Positions 1-13,826 of a DNA stretch of 64,000 nt are shown here, in pieces (within the stretch, counting starts at the first letter, position 1; every line of letters starts with the position of its first letter). The position numbers were made by a program, and so were the translations under genes. Source of the DNA: Neelides folsomi (taxonomy: Eukaryota > Arthropoda > Collembola > Neelipleona > Neelidae). The notes under the pieces were generated by a model. The model was given only the letters and a program-made list of their open reading frames with translations. It was not told where the DNA came from and did no database searches. The stretch lies in contig JAQGBZ010000258.1 in the NCBI GenBank assembly GCA_034687125.1, positions 1 to 64,000 of the forward strand, read 5' to 3'.

Positions 1-89
1 TTCATCTAACGTGATAATTAATTAGTTGATCAGCCTTCATATTTCCCTTTGTCAATTTGTATTTAATGAATATGAACAAATTTTATTAC

Positions 90-323
90 CTGTGTGACGA
101 GATGTTCAAATCTTTGTCGAGTTGGGCTAATGAGTTTCAATTTGTACTCAATGTTTCCAAGTTGTGGTTCTGGTGGGAGGCGATTGAATGATTTGTTTCT
201 TTTTAAATTTGAACCCGATTTTGCCTTTGTCATGTAATTTCCATTCTCTTCCCATGAATGAACACTTCGACAATTCACTGGCTCGTCCGCTGTCTCTGGA
301 TCAAATAAACTCACGAAATCCAT
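90..323 (-). CDS. GTPBP2: GTPBP2-like GTPase, first coding exon (partial at window edge)
   Basis: The exon encodes 78 residues starting at ATG 323-321. It ends at a good donor: the last exon base is 90 and the intron starts GTAATA. Its C-terminal part contains LPPEPQLGNIEYKLKLIS followed by RFEHLVTQ. This is nearly the same as the N-terminal block of vertebrate GTPBP2 (LPPEAEDGNIEYKLKL...RFEHLVTQ) and is closer to GTPBP2 than to GTPBP1. GTPBP2 is an elongation-factor-like GTPase that acts with Pelota in rescue of stalled ribosomes. The G domain would lie in exons left of the window and cannot be seen. A likely 5' UTR splice site sits just upstream: acceptor AG at 335-334, with a possible donor GTAAGT at 384-379, which would make a 51-base UTR intron. 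The residues before LPPE are Ser/Lys-rich and not recognisable. Confidence 0.85.
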
Positions 324-1770
324 CTTGATCTTTCTAAAAAAATAACATCAACGATGCAATTAATTTAATATAAAACATACTTACATAATCTCTTCTCTAA
401 AAACAAGGGATAAATGCGTGTTTAGTTAATTACAAGATTGAGACAATTTCGTCAAGCTCCGAGAGTTCCAACAATACACAAAATCGATTGTTTCCCTTTT
501 TATTTAATTTCTCTTCTTATTAGTACCAAATAAGAATTAACTTAAATAGTGAAAGTATCAAAACAAATTGGAATACCCTTGTAATAAGCGATTGTTTAAG
601 ACTTGATACAAATGAAAGACTGATTTATTTTTTCAACTCAACAACATATTTACTCAAAACAACATAATATAAATATGCGTTGGGATTTTAGTTGTATTTG
701 TAGTTTTGCCTAAGCTCAAAACGTTCGCTTAACAATTCATATAAAGTAGTGCATTGGATGATGCAAGAAGCCGCTCAAATGGCATGCCATACAAATAGGT
801 CCATAAATCCACATTCTATAGTGCACATGTACATGTACCTAATGCAAAAATGCAAAAATGAAGATATATGTATGTATTACTACCTTGTAAAGATATATTC
901 AAGTGCCTTCATGTATGTATATAAAAAACATGGAATATAAGAAAATATGCATTAATATAAAAAGTTTAAAAATATACTTAAAAAGTTAACTTCGCTTAGA
1001 TACATTTGTTGTAGTAGAACGATATTTTGTGTAGGCATTAAAATTATGTAAATTAAATGCAATGCACATTGACGCAAATGAATACATGATGTACATATAC
1101 ATATTATATATATATACCTAGTATAATTATCCAAATCCATATATCTATCTTATGTATTCAATAATTTCGAATAAATATAGGTTGTTTAAAAGATAGGAAT
1201 ATATAATGAAAATAATGATGATGTTAAGCAAATTTAAAATCACCAAAAGGTGCCTTTATGATCAGACTAAAGACAAAAAGTGATGAATAAACGTTGAATG
1301 AATGATTATATTATTTTTAAAATTTAAATTCGTAATTTTTTATAACTTTCAAGAATCGTCATATTTCTCTAGAATTATTTTACAAACTAGATTAGAACCG
1401 ATGTGACAATAAACATTGTAAATAAATAAAAAATATTTCCCTTTTGAATGTTGAGAAAGAGATAGTGTTGTAGTGATAAATTTATTCGGATGGATCCTCT
1501 GATTTATCTCTCTAAAAGTAAACGTTATAGGTTGGTATATAATGTAGGTTAAATGCGTGGATATCTAAAATAGAGTTAAGATGAGGATTCGCTACTCTTT
1601 GGATAAAAATGAACGACATTGACTTGTACTCTCAGCTGAGCACATAAAAATAAATTTAACCTCCGATCGTGGTTAAGTTCAAGTTAAAACCTTCAATAGG
1701 CTCAATGTACTCATCCATAGCATGCACATGCCCAATTGCCCAAAGGTAAATTATACCTTCAAGTTCATAA

Positions 1771-1795
1771 TGATATGATATGATATGATATGATA
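1771..1795. repeat. (TGATA)5 microsatellite
   Basis: Five perfect tandem copies of the pentamer TGATA, in intergenic DNA. It is short enough to be an ordinary polymorphic microsatellite. Confidence 0.9.
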
Positions 1796-4623
1796 TATGG
1801 AGTAATTATGTACTCCTATTATGTAAATATGTACCTATAACATGTATTGAGAGTAATCACAAATAATTAGCATGAGTTGGCTCACGAAACTAAAAGCACA
1901 CATATACGTGTGTTGATATCACACAATCTTAACATCAACATGTGATTAAATTTTAAAGCATTTATATCAGAAATAGCTAATGTTATTTCCAATTTTTTTA
2001 GTCAAACCAAAAGTCCACGTTAAATCCAACTTATTTGAGATAAAGGGGGAAATTAATTAAATATATTTAATGCCATTCAATCTCAATCTAATAGAATCTA
2101 TTAACTACTATATAGTTTATAAAAAGAAATTTAAAAGTATCAAAGTAATAAATCTATGAGTAGATAGGAATTTGAACAAATAAGAATAGCTCAATGAGTT
2201 TCTTTATCAATTTCCTGATATCAAGGTTTATGATTGCTTTTAATTCCCTCTGCGTCAATCGTTATACAACCAAAGTTGGATTTAAAAAGGTTATTATTTA
2301 CATAATAAACGCCCATTACTTGTAATCTCATATACACTAATAGTTAGGGTTAAAGGTACACACGGCATGTATGATATCTTTATACATACAAATATATATA
2401 CATACTAAACTGTATTAACTTGTATTGATTTGTTATTTCTAATATTATTGTTATTTGTTTTGTCCTTATCTTGGCCAAGGAAATGCAAGTGACTTTTGAG
2501 CACACCTAAACACATTATTATATAATTGTACATACCGCTATTAAAGTAAATAAGTTACATAAATATTATGTAAGAGAGGTGTGTTATTTATACTCTAAAC
2601 GGGTCCGGGTGTTTATATTATAAAAACAGATGTTTACAAAACAAATGAAATCATTTTCAAATGTTTTTCAAATCATTTCGATTTAAAAATTGTAAATATA
2701 TTTATCAAGTATGTATAATTCTAATTGGACCATATTTATGCAATAAATAAATAGAGAGCTAAGCAATCAGCTGAAGAAATCTCAATAGAATGCATGGTGT
2801 TGTTGAGTGGAGGTATTTGAAGGTCTTTGTGCAATGACCGAATGACTTCTACCTAAATAGTTTACTATACGTAATACTGACATGAACGAGGTAAACTCCA
2901 TTTCTTTATATAAATCTCTTAAGAAAGTTTGAATGAAAATGAAGTGGATTTGAAAATGGGGCATTGGAAATTACTCTTAGATTTTATATAATATAATAAG
3001 TAAATAGAAATCTGTCATCCTTGGCTTACTTTTCTAGGGATTTTTTAAACAAATTGTTTTTTGTGGATTTTGTTTTTAATAAGAATTATTTAAGATAAAT
3101 ACAATGAGGGAGAAATTATTGGACCTTTTTAATATCTTACTGTATTATAAAACAAACCTAAGATAAGAGCTAAATAAAGACAAATGCAAATTATTTTATT
3201 AAGGTTATTTAACGAGAGCAAAAAGCAATGGCCAATCATTGAGTGAAAAGTTTATGTATGGTAAACAATGTCACCATGTATGTGTTTATAAATAAATATG
3301 ATTTAATGAAATCTGATTCTCAAATTTCATGTCGCTTTTCTGAAATCACTTTTAAGAATTGTGAACCCTCATGCACAAAACAAATTAGTTAATTTTCAAG
3401 ATAAGAAACGAGCTGATAAGAGTCATAAAGCAACGAAGGTAAAAGCTTTTAATGCACTTAATTATAATTAAAATATTTTGTTCACTACCTAACTTTAAGT
3501 TCCAGATTCCTACTAATATCGCAATGATGATTTGATACAATTTAATAATAACAATGGTGACCTTTCCTTCCTAAAAGCCTTTTTGGGAACTATTCAACTT
3601 AATTTAAGGTATAATACTCATTAATTTTATATTTTGAGATTATTGTGCTAATATAAATTGTTGGATTTAAATAAAACAAACTATATCTACCTGTAATAAT
3701 ATATTTGTATATATTTTAATAATTAAATTGAATCAGAGAATACTTGAAGTTATTTTACCAAATTTGAGAGCTCAAAGATGGTTAACAAAATTCTTCATTT
3801 GGGTCCAAAAGCAGAAATATGGACGTTTCACCTTCTCCTTCCAAAGAATAAATAAATGAGTTGATTATATAATCTCCTGGCATCAATTTTCTAAAAGTTT
3901 AAGTCATCTATCAATCGAATCAAATGAATCATTAAAGCTTTTATTACATAATCAATAACTGTGACTTAATACAGGAGCAGGAAATAAGAAGGAAAGAAAG
4001 AGAGAGGGACTCAGATTATTATTTTATAATTGTAATTATGCAAGATAACGCAATGGATCGGCTCATTGTCAATCAACACCATCCAGATTCAAGACTCACC
4101 AAAAAACCAAAAATATTATTAAATGAGAATTAAAAAGGTATTTGAAATCAATGTTTTACCAAATGAGTTGTAGCAAGTGAATTAAATTTAATGAGGTTGA
4201 GCCCGTCGTCGTCTCCTTCCGGGCACCTTCACTTTCTAACTGATCTCTCCTTCATGAGAGTTGGAATTAACTCACTTCCCAACCAACTCAAATTTGGGAG
4301 TTTTGCATGAGGGGTGAAGTTGCACAATAACATGAAGTTCCCTCGTCCTATAACCAAATCCCCTCCTTCCGCCCCCTTCAATTCAAATCGAAGGCAGCGA
4401 ACGGAAAACTTTCAATTTATTTCTCTTCCTTTGTCCAACGTCCAAGTCCAAGTTGGAATTCCCAAACACCGCTGCTTGTCAGGTCAATCGGTCAAAGTAA
4501 AGACAATTAATCTTCAAAGTTTTAATAATATTTTGAAAGAGCCAAATCCGTTCATTTACTCCCACACTTTTGACTTGTCATTTTTATTTATTGTTGAGTT
4601 TTGAACTTGTCGGTTTAGCTAAC

Positions 4624-4652
4624 ATTATCCAACTGGGAAGCAGTTGGATAAT
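4624..4652. repeat. Perfect 12-bp inverted repeat, 5-base loop, upstream of BUB3
   Basis: The arms ATTATCCAACTG and CAGTTGGATAAT are perfect reverse complements around GGAAG. Each arm carries a CAACTG/CAGTTG E-box-type hexamer. It lies about 150 bases before the BUB3 start codon, so it could be a promoter or 5' UTR element. That role is inferred from position only. Confidence 0.75.
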
Positions 4653-4804
4653 TTTCATACTTTAATGTTTTTCATTAATTAATAGTTTTAATAGTTTTCG
4701 ATTGGCCATTATTAATAAATAGTAATAATCGCCAAGCCAAGTTTAATTTCCAGAGATGGTTGTGCTTTGATAATTGATTTGGATATTCTTTGTAGATTGG
4801 GTCA

Positions 4805-6356
4805 ATGGGTGAACCGAGGTCGGAGTATCGGCTTAAGTCTCCGCCGGACGATGGGATTTCTTCCATTCAGTTCTTCCCTAATAGCAATAACTCACAATTG
4901 CTCTTGGCATCGTCTTGGGACTCGACAGTCCGACTTTACGACGTTGGAAGTAATTTGTTGAGGCACAAATATTCTCATAACTTTCGCCCAGTTCTTGATG
5001 CTGCGATCGAGGTAATTCCTATTTGTAGAGTTAACTTTCAATCGCTTTCAATGATATTTCAATAACTTTCAATGAGCTATGGTTGTGTAATTAAAACATA
5101 TTTTTAAATAGGATTCTTATAAAGTGTTTAGTGCGGGACTCGATGGTTGTGTCATGTCTTATGACTTCACTGCTGAAACAGGCAAAGTTTATTATTCACT
5201 CAAATTAACTTGATTTATTAAAAATTATACTAAATTGATTTATTATGAAGGAATGACATTGGGACAACATGATGATGCAATAAAATGTGTTGAGTACAGC
5301 CATGACAAAAAGGCTGTGATTACTGGGAGTTGGGACACTACTGTCAAAATGTGGGATCCTCGCTCACAAAGTCCAGCCATTGGCACTTACCAACAGAATG
5401 AGACTGTAAATTGCCAAATTTCCAACATTATCAATTTCAATCAATTGCATAATCTTATTTAAATATCGAGTAAATGTAAAATTAATGATCATCTCAATGT
5501 CAGGTATATTCTATGAGTTTGAGGGATGAAGTCCTGGCGGTTGCGACCAACGAAAGGAAAATCATCGTGTGGGATCTGAGGAATATGGGAGCTGCTCTTC
5601 AACAAAGAGATTCGCTGCTCAAGTACCAAACAAGAAGCATCCGTGTGTTTCCCAACAAACAGGTTCGTTTTATTTAGCGTTTTTATAAACTCAATTTCTT
5701 AAATTCATCAATTCAAAGAATTTCATTTTCCGTTTGACTTCAGGGATTCGTCCTCAGCAGTATTGAAGGGCGAGTTGCCGTGGAGTACTTTGACCCAAGT
5801 TCAGAGATCCAAAAGAAGAAATACGCCTTTAAGTGCCACCGGATTAAAGAACAAGGAACGGAGAACATCTTCCCCGTCAATGCAATTAGGTAATTGTTAT
5901 TATCTGTGATTTATTTCAATGTTTATTGACTTATATTCAATTTCAATTATTAATATAATTTAACTGAAAATTCTTATTTCACATACATTTCAGCTTTCAC
6001 GACGACTACAGCACTTTCGCTACCGGAGGTTCAGACGGATTTGTCAATATTTGGGATGGATTCAATAAGAAAAGACTTTGCCAATTTCATCGTTATCCCA
6101 ATGGAATTGCCTCTCTTGCCTTTAGCGCTTGCGGTGAGATTTATACTTTTATATTGAGAATAATTTTGCTTTCTATTTAAATAAAAAGTTTGTATTTCAA
6201 CAATTGCTAAATGTCCATTTTATATTAATTATGTTAGGAACTCTGCTTGCAATTGCTTGCTCATACTTATTTGAGAGTGAAGATGATCCTGATCCACAGC
6301 CTGGAGATTCAATCTTCATTAGAAATGTGACTGACCAAGAAACGAAGCCTAAGTGA
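4805..6356 (+). CDS. BUB3: Mitotic checkpoint protein BUB3 (WD40), complete, 7 exons
   Basis: Exons are 4805-5011, 5112-5181, 5251-5405, 5504-5662, 5744-5889, 5994-6133 and 6238-6356. The phases agree throughout and give 331 residues (human BUB3 has 328). The protein starts [20 protein letters not shown] and follows human BUB3 from end to end. Landmarks are [74 protein letters not shown] and the terminal [12 protein letters not shown]3 is a seven-bladed WD40 propeller that binds the GLEBS motifs of BUB1 and BUBR1 at kinetochores in the spindle-assembly checkpoint. The known partner-binding surface is in the conserved blades, so the gene looks functional. Intron 2 (5182-5250) must use a GC donor (CAG then GCAAAG): the only nearby GT donor, at 5187, leads into TGA after the acceptor. 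All other introns are GT-AG and short. The start ATG lies where the human protein starts. Confidence 0.97.
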
Positions 6357-8298
6357 TTCTTAAACACAACAATGTCTTCATAAATATACTTAAAACTCGT
6401 CAATTTATTGGCAATCTTCCGTATTTTCTCTATAGTATTGAATAATGATAAGTTTTTTATTTACTATTTTAACATTCCTTAAAACAAAACAAAAATAATG
6501 TTGAACATAATAACATGTTATTATGTATATTTACTAATTGTTAGAATTTTAACATATTTTAATTTTGAGTTGGGAAATTTTTAATTATTTTAAAGGGACG
6601 TCGAATAAGTTTAACGACGGTTAAATATTGGATTTGAAAATTAAAAAGTATTATGTTATGTTTGTTTAAATTATTAATATATATATTATTGATTAGTATT
6701 AATCTACGCATGGATTAAAAAACAAAAAGATATTAGGTAGGTACTATCGTTTTAAAGCTACACACCAATACCTATAATAATTATATAATTGACATTTGTA
6801 ATACTGATACATACGAGCATTGTTTTTTATTTGATACGATCATGGTTTATTTGGGCATATAGCTAATATAGTGTACCCGTAAGTACGCATTTTAACAAAT
6901 TTTAAATATTTAGAAATTTTATAAACAATTTTTGAATGAATTGAATTTAATTGATTTTTTAATCATTACTTTTTTTCTACAAATATATACATATAACATA
7001 CGTATTTACGTTTATATATGTATTTACCTAATGTTACATACATGTAACAAAGAACTCAATATAAATAAAAGTAAATGTAATTTTATCTAATTTATAATTC
7101 CTGTGTGCAGGTTGTTTTTTATCTTGATTAGAATTTTTAACATTCACTATATTAAAGATTCCGATCTTGGTATAAAAAAATTCCATGTCGATATCACATA
7201 CAGATTTATTTAATGATCATCATCATAAGAACACAGCATCAATCAATTGAAATTATTTGAAGGCTTAATAATATGTATAAATGTTAATTTTCCACTTCTC
7301 ACAAATAAAATAAAAGTAGGATTGGATGTTGGTGGCCACAGAAAGGATTTTATTAGATTTTACTCATTGTCAATGATAAATCTCATTAAATTCCGGACCC
7401 TCAATAAGTGAAGGAGGCATTATTATAAAAGATCATTGCATGGATGTAAATAGAAGGAAAGTCTCCCCTTGAATGATAAGCATGAAATGTTTTGAACGCT
7501 CTGGCCACTTAACTTCTTTGATGATGAGTAATGTGGGAAAAATTCTGTTTGACATTGTATGTGCATTGTGGGACTCGAGCCGACCACCGAATGACAGATG
7601 ACGAGGAAATTAAAACGGCTGTAAAATATTGCATTCCACAATTCGGTCCACCCCATTTTATGTCCTCGTTCACACTTCATGCTCTCAAATGCACAACAAG
7701 GGACGATCAAAAGTGACTTTCAATCATTTCAATTTTCACGCTTAATAACATCGAATTCATTTTGGTTAATCGAATGAAAATGAAATGAGTTTGGTTTTTA
7801 TAAAATTAGTTTAATGTAACCCTCATGAATAGTTTAATTTTTATAAGTACAGATACTTCTAGTTTCTTATTACTGGATAAACAACAATTACAAGTTATTT
7901 TATTCTTTTTTCGACAAGACAAGTTGATCAAATAAATATAATTATTCTAGGTTTTTATATTTTATATTTAAATTCTATACGTAAACTAATTTTGAATATT
8001 TGTTACTATTTGGATTTCAAGTTTGTTACATTGTTCAAGTTTATTAAAGTCTGAAGTAATGAAGTTTTTATGGGGAGAGTTGAAAAGGTATTTTTACTTA
8101 TAATAGAGATAGTGGATAATCGAATGAGAAGGTGGAACGATCAAAGTCCCATCATCCAATTTCATTTATTATGAAATGCCAATCTAATCTCTCATCTCGA
8201 CCCCTCATCAAAGATCAATGAGAACACGAGTCTCTTTTTTTAGATACTCTTTCATGACTAATAGTATGTTACATATACATGCTTAGAGCTTTCAGAAT

Positions 8299-8328
8299 AT
8301 CTATCTATATATATATATATAGATATAA
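8299..8328. repeat. Palindromic (AT)n-type tract
   Basis: A TATCTATCTATATAT...ATATAGATATA stretch, made of an alternating AT core flanked by GATA/TATC units. It is an ordinary low-complexity repeat. Confidence 0.7.
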
Positions 8329-11300
8329 TAGTTAACTTAACACGTAAGAATGTCTGGCTAAACTTGTAAAAATGTAAAAAACATTTTAAATATAAATAAA
8401 ATTTTAGCATTTATGGGTATTGTATTATGTTAAAGTAACTAATAGGAACAGGCAATACTATTACATATATTGTAAGTAGATAGGTAGTAATCTACTTATT
8501 GTTAGTATATGAATAGATACACATACAAGTTAAGTATTGTAAGGCATACTAGAATAGTTCCGCTTAAAATATAAAAATGTGTACATTTCATATGAATGGA
8601 GTATGGAATGATTAAAATTGTCTTGTGGACAATTTGTCATCTTTTATTTATTTACCTTTTCATGCATATTGGCGAGTTAATTGAGCGGATGTGATGAGGG
8701 TGATTTATGGGAGATTTCACACTCGGTCGGACGATGTTGCTCGGTGCACGTGCAGGGCTGTTCATTGTCTCTCTCCCGGAGTGGTCTTGTGAATTCCTAT
8801 GAAATTGATTCGTGAGGGGAGTGTCCGATGAATCCGGTGGGGAGAGAGACGAGGGATAATTGGGGTGACTGTCCCACCCTGTCGGGGTCTCCAACCCTCT
8901 CTGGTCCGTCCGGGTCCGCCCCTCCGACTCTCCCGCTCCCTGCCCATCCAAACCGCATCGAGTGAAAAGTAATAAGCCATTTGACTACCGATGGACCGAT
9001 GCGGGGAGAAGAAAGAATGATAGAAAACAACAAACATTTTCTACCTCATTTCATCTTCATCATATTACAAACAAACCCGAGAGAATTCTCTCAAAACTTC
9101 ACATGGTCGAGATGATGAAACTTGTGTTGTGTGTGCATTTGGGTGGGATGTTCATTGAAGCGTGAAGAAATGGTGAACGGCTTCTTTCTCGGATTCGAAT
9201 TCAAATGAGCTTCTCGGATGATTTGATTTTGAGATTCCTTCTTACTTCTGGCTCCTTTGAGGAAATCCGTAATTTATTGGTTTGAAGAAAGTTCGAGAAG
9301 GAAAAGCCTTGTTCGATTCCTTTAGTATTTTATTTATTTTTTAGACGTCAACCGACATTTTATTCAAAATACAAACTGCGCATATTTTGTATATAAAACA
9401 TTCTATTTTTTAATTAAAAATGTGACAAAATCAATAATTAATAGGAATTACGCATTATTACTTTATTACATTTACACAATATTTATATGTATACCTATGT
9501 ACGTAAAATAAGTACTTATTAATGCTGAAGTATGATTGACTATCTCTTGTTTGTAAGGTCTGACTGACCCCATGAATGAGATTTAGCTATATAAATAATT
9601 TATATTTTTCTCTGTTATATCGAGTTTAATTGAACTTGATTGTTTCAATGTGGTATGGTGGTTTAATATGAATTGGATGGATAGGGCGGATTGAATTACT
9701 TTGGCATATTTCTCATCTCCTTCCACTCCACGTCACACTGCATGTAATCCCACTTGAAGAACCACTCGAGTGCAATTGAGGAGAAACGCGTAGGAGATGA
9801 AAAGCCTCGAAATCCTCATTTAAATCTCTTATACATTTCTCCTATTTATTAGGACACACTCCACGCTGCAATAAGCAATGGATACAAATAAACAAATGTT
9901 TATAAGCAATACATATATACAAATATATGCAAATATAATAGCAAAACCTTATTTAATTGATATTCATTTTTATATTATAAATGCTACTGAATATCAATTT
10001 TATAATTTTGGACGATAGACACTTAATGTTTTTTCATATGAAATTTTTAATTTTCCTCGATAATGTTGATGTTATCAAAGTATTATTTTAGGTGTGATGA
10101 TAATGATGAAGAAATGAAATTGAAAGTTGGGCCATTCAAAGGTGGTGTATTCCGACACGTCTTTGAATTTTATCAACTAGCTCCGAATGAAGTTTCCGTC
10201 CTGGGAGTCGAAGGCGGAGGGGGGAAAGTGGGGCGAATTTGGCCATTTGTTCTCTCGCGGAATGCAATTCCTTTAATTGATGAAAGTTGTAGAGTGAAAG
10301 TGCCATTCGTTAGGAATCTCTCTTTTTCAGTTGATGCAACAATGGGGGAGAATCAAGCGGCTTATTTTTATTGCAGAGCATAAATATGTCCATTGACGGT
10401 CCTTCCACACTTGATCTCAACTTACGTGGAATTCCAAATGGGGGAAATATGTAAATGGAGAAGGACGAGGACGAGGGACAACATTCAAATTTGGCCATAA
10501 TTATTCTTTCCTTTTTATTAGACTCTCTTTACCCTTTTAAATCATGAAGGCGGAAATGTTTTTAAATAAAGTAATTTGGTCCAATACAAGATACAAAAGT
10601 GGAAATTTGAGTAAATAACTTCAATAGTTTAATTTACATAAAACCAAATTGTTCAAATATGTTATAAATCTAATATATGAGGATGCATTTTTAATACATA
10701 GTTGTTAGTATAAAAAATCAAAACAGTTACAATGTGTCAACAACAATCCACCCATCATCATCTGGATTTGGGATGATTCGGAACAGAGGGGGATCGAGGG
10801 CCAAAATGGTCAGTTCATCTGTCTTGGGGATATTTATTGTGAGATGATTTACATATTTCCTTTGTGAACAAGGGGGTAATCGGAGATTGGGGGAAAGAGG
10901 GGCCCAACATTACCAATGTCGAGAGCCAATAATGTCATGAACCGGTGGGTAGGTGAATTTATTAGGAAGCTTCCTCTTTGACACGGGCGCATGAGAAGAT
11001 GCGCACAAAGGGACGACGGTTTAATTGAAATGCCTCAAATTCCTCTCGCTTGCATGCAACAGCCGAATCCCCCTCGTCGGTCACAACACAAAAAACAACG
11101 TTAGGAAAGTTCCCTCATTCACCCACCATCTAATTACTCAATCATTTAATGTCAAAAATACACCTAATGTATTTAGAATCCATCAATATTTAAACACATT
11201 TTCCCACCTTACCTTTTTATCGCGTTATCACATAAAAGTTGTGTTTGATGAATAGGAGAATTTTGATAAATCCTTTTCATGATCGATTTATACGATGTAT

Positions 11301-13826
11301 GAATATTTCCAATAATACTTCAATATTAGTACAAATATATTAAATATTATAAAGTGACTTTTTTTCATATAAGCTTTTCAGTTTTTCAGTTTTACATATT
11401 TATTGATTTTTATTGATTTTTAAATGTTATTAGTGTTATTACTATTACTATTACTAAATGTAATACAGATAGTTAAGCTTGTATTAGGAATTATAATTAT
11501 AATTATATTAATAACTATCAACACTGTGATCTGTAATCAGAAGACGGAAACTAACTTTGTAACATTATTGTAATTACAACCTGGTTGTGTACCTAATAAA
11601 TGTAAGTTATACTAAACGGATTACTATTTTGTATAACAAATGACATCATTTAGATGGGCCCATTTGTGGAAAATATAGTGGAGGAGATATAATCGAGAAC
11701 GAGGCTAATAAAGGAGCTGGAAGGGTTTAAATTGGCCAATTAGGAAGCTGAATCAATTCATTGAGAGTTTGGTTGATGAAGGGTTAATGGGGTGTACATC
11801 TTGGAGGATCTCCATTGTTATCCGTTTTATTATTGAATTCACCATCGACCCTCATTGTCTAGCGGGACGAGGCCGACGATTCCGACGAGCCAACTTTGAG
11901 CTCCTTTGTCTTCCGCAACTCTAAAGGAATTTCGAATTCAGTGGGGATTGTGAAGGCAAGGGAGGGAATTCTTGGTCTGGTCCTTCCGGATACCTAAATG
12001 GTTAAGAGAAGAAAGGAGGGGGACGTCGCTGATTAAACAACTGTGTCCATTAGCCAATTTGTAATTAACTCTTTTGACGTAATTTTCATTTAGTTGCCCT
12101 CCGCCCGCATACTTTCTCTCTTCTCTAATGGGCCCCAGACGAAGGTGTCGGCATTTTGGGAATTCCTGAGGCTTCTCATTCACCTCATTCTTATTCCTCT
12201 CGATTCCTCCTTTTCATTAGCAGCTCAAACGAGATTCCCCCAAATCCTCCACCGCCAAACACATGCCGGTAATGAAAAACATTCTACAGGGAAGGAACCA
12301 TTAATTCTTATCATAAGAAACCTCCTCCAATTAATTCACACAAATTACACCCTTGAATTATTTTACCTTTTAGCTACCCAATAATATGTAATACTATCGA
12401 ATAAGAATACTTATATTATTACCTCAATATTACCTGTAAAATTTATTTTTACTTAATTTGTCCAATACGAATGGTTTCGGACCAATTGAGTACTAAAGTA
12501 AAGATTAGTAAAGATATGAAACACAGTTATAAAAAGTAAGTTTTAAAAGTACATGGGCAATTTGACATTAAATATTAATAGGGTTGGCTAATCTTGGTGT
12601 GAGTAGAATAAGATGAGTGGTGGTGTGGATGGAATGCGTGGGAGTGAGATGTAAAAGTAAGCGGGTGCGTGGGCACCGCCTTTTCCCCTCCCTCAGCGAA
12701 AGATGAAAAAACGGATTTTTCAAAGAGAAATCTCATAAGAAGTTCTTTCTTCTCCTACTAATATCTCGGCTGACGCTTATTAAGAGCTTATTACAACCGA
12801 ATGCAATTACTCGGATTCTTTCTCCGCATTCTTGCGGGGGATTTTCATAGCTTCCCCTCACTATTACTAATATAACTTTTCCTATTATGTCCCATTCCAA
12901 CTTTTGATGGGACAGGCACATTGTGAAAAGAACCACTTGGCTTCATAATAAAATAATTCTTAATATTACTCCTACCTTTTTTTTAATTTCAATCCCCTCG
13001 TTTCATCAACCAACCCCTACATCCACCACGAAACAATTCAAATTCAAATCTCGTAAATTAATCGACCGAGTCGGAACACAAATTCTATTATTATAACATG
13101 TGTATACATAATTACCAAAGCTTCCCGAGCTTTGCATTCAAAAATATTTGAGTTAAAAATGAGTGTAAATAACAATGGTCTTTTTAACTCATATATGAAA
13201 TAGTGATAGTTGTAGAATAAAGAATGGCCGATGGTTCATAAAAGAGGTTCGAGATGAGAACAGTTGATTTCCCAGAGATTCATGGGGTTTTTTGATGAGC
13301 GGAGGAGAAAAGCGGGCTTTCATTCTCCCCGCGGTCCTCGAGATGAGATTTGAGAAGAAAAATTGCACTTCATTTCTTCCCCTCCTCGCACAATGGTTTT
13401 TCTTCTCCCGGTCGGTGGTGATGTCGGGCGGGTTGAGCCGGGTATTAAAGTATGTGGGGAGGGGGAGTGAATCTCCGCTTCATTCTCTTATATGCTCCTA
13501 ATAAATGTGATATTATGAGCCTCCACATCCCCCCATTACGACTCATAACTTGCCCATCAATCTCTCAACTCCTCCTCTTCCTTCTCTCGCCACCACTCAC
13601 CACTAACATTTTGACTCCCTTAATAAATATCCCCTTTTTAATCTCAAATCCTATAGACCCTCGCATTGTTGTACAAACGGCGTAATTGAAATTTACTCAA
13701 GGAATATAAACTAATATAACTTATATGAATCATTCATGGTTTAAATACTTTTATATTCGAATACCCTGTACAAGACACAACATATTCATAAGATCATAAG
13801 TACATTAATATTCTTATAGTTATCTG

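Larger units (their letters stand above)
324..4804. other. Intergenic region between divergent GTPBP2 and BUB3
   Basis: About 4.5 kb without a convincing gene. It is strongly AT-rich, with many short palindromic TACATA/TGTACA runs. The short open frames inside (for example 749-940, 2782-2964 and 4314-4604) have low-complexity or haphazard composition and no recognisable family. It holds a (TGATA)5 microsatellite at 1771-1795 and a perfect hairpin at 4624-4652. The last 600 bases before BUB3 are GC-richer and presumably hold its promoter and 5' UTR. The GTPBP2 promoter would lie just right of 385. Confidence 0.6.

Noticed and set aside
4314-4604. 96-codon frame upstream of BUB3
   Set aside because: It begins at a non-ATG codon, has no similarity I can recall, and lies in the likely BUB3 promoter region.
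5187-5250. GT donor at 5187 for BUB3 intron 2
   Set aside because: It would give GAA TGA right after the acceptor and lose the blade sequence, so the GC donor at 5182 is preferred.
8652-9165. Several overlapping frames on both strands (up to 99 codons)
   Set aside because: They are open in three or more frames at once in a GC-rich block, with Arg/Pro/Gly-rich translations typical of non-coding GC-rich DNA.
10063-10383. 106-codon frame starting ATG in a GC-richer island
   Set aside because: No recognisable domain, no splice-linked partner, and the opposite strand is also open nearby. It is most likely a composition effect.
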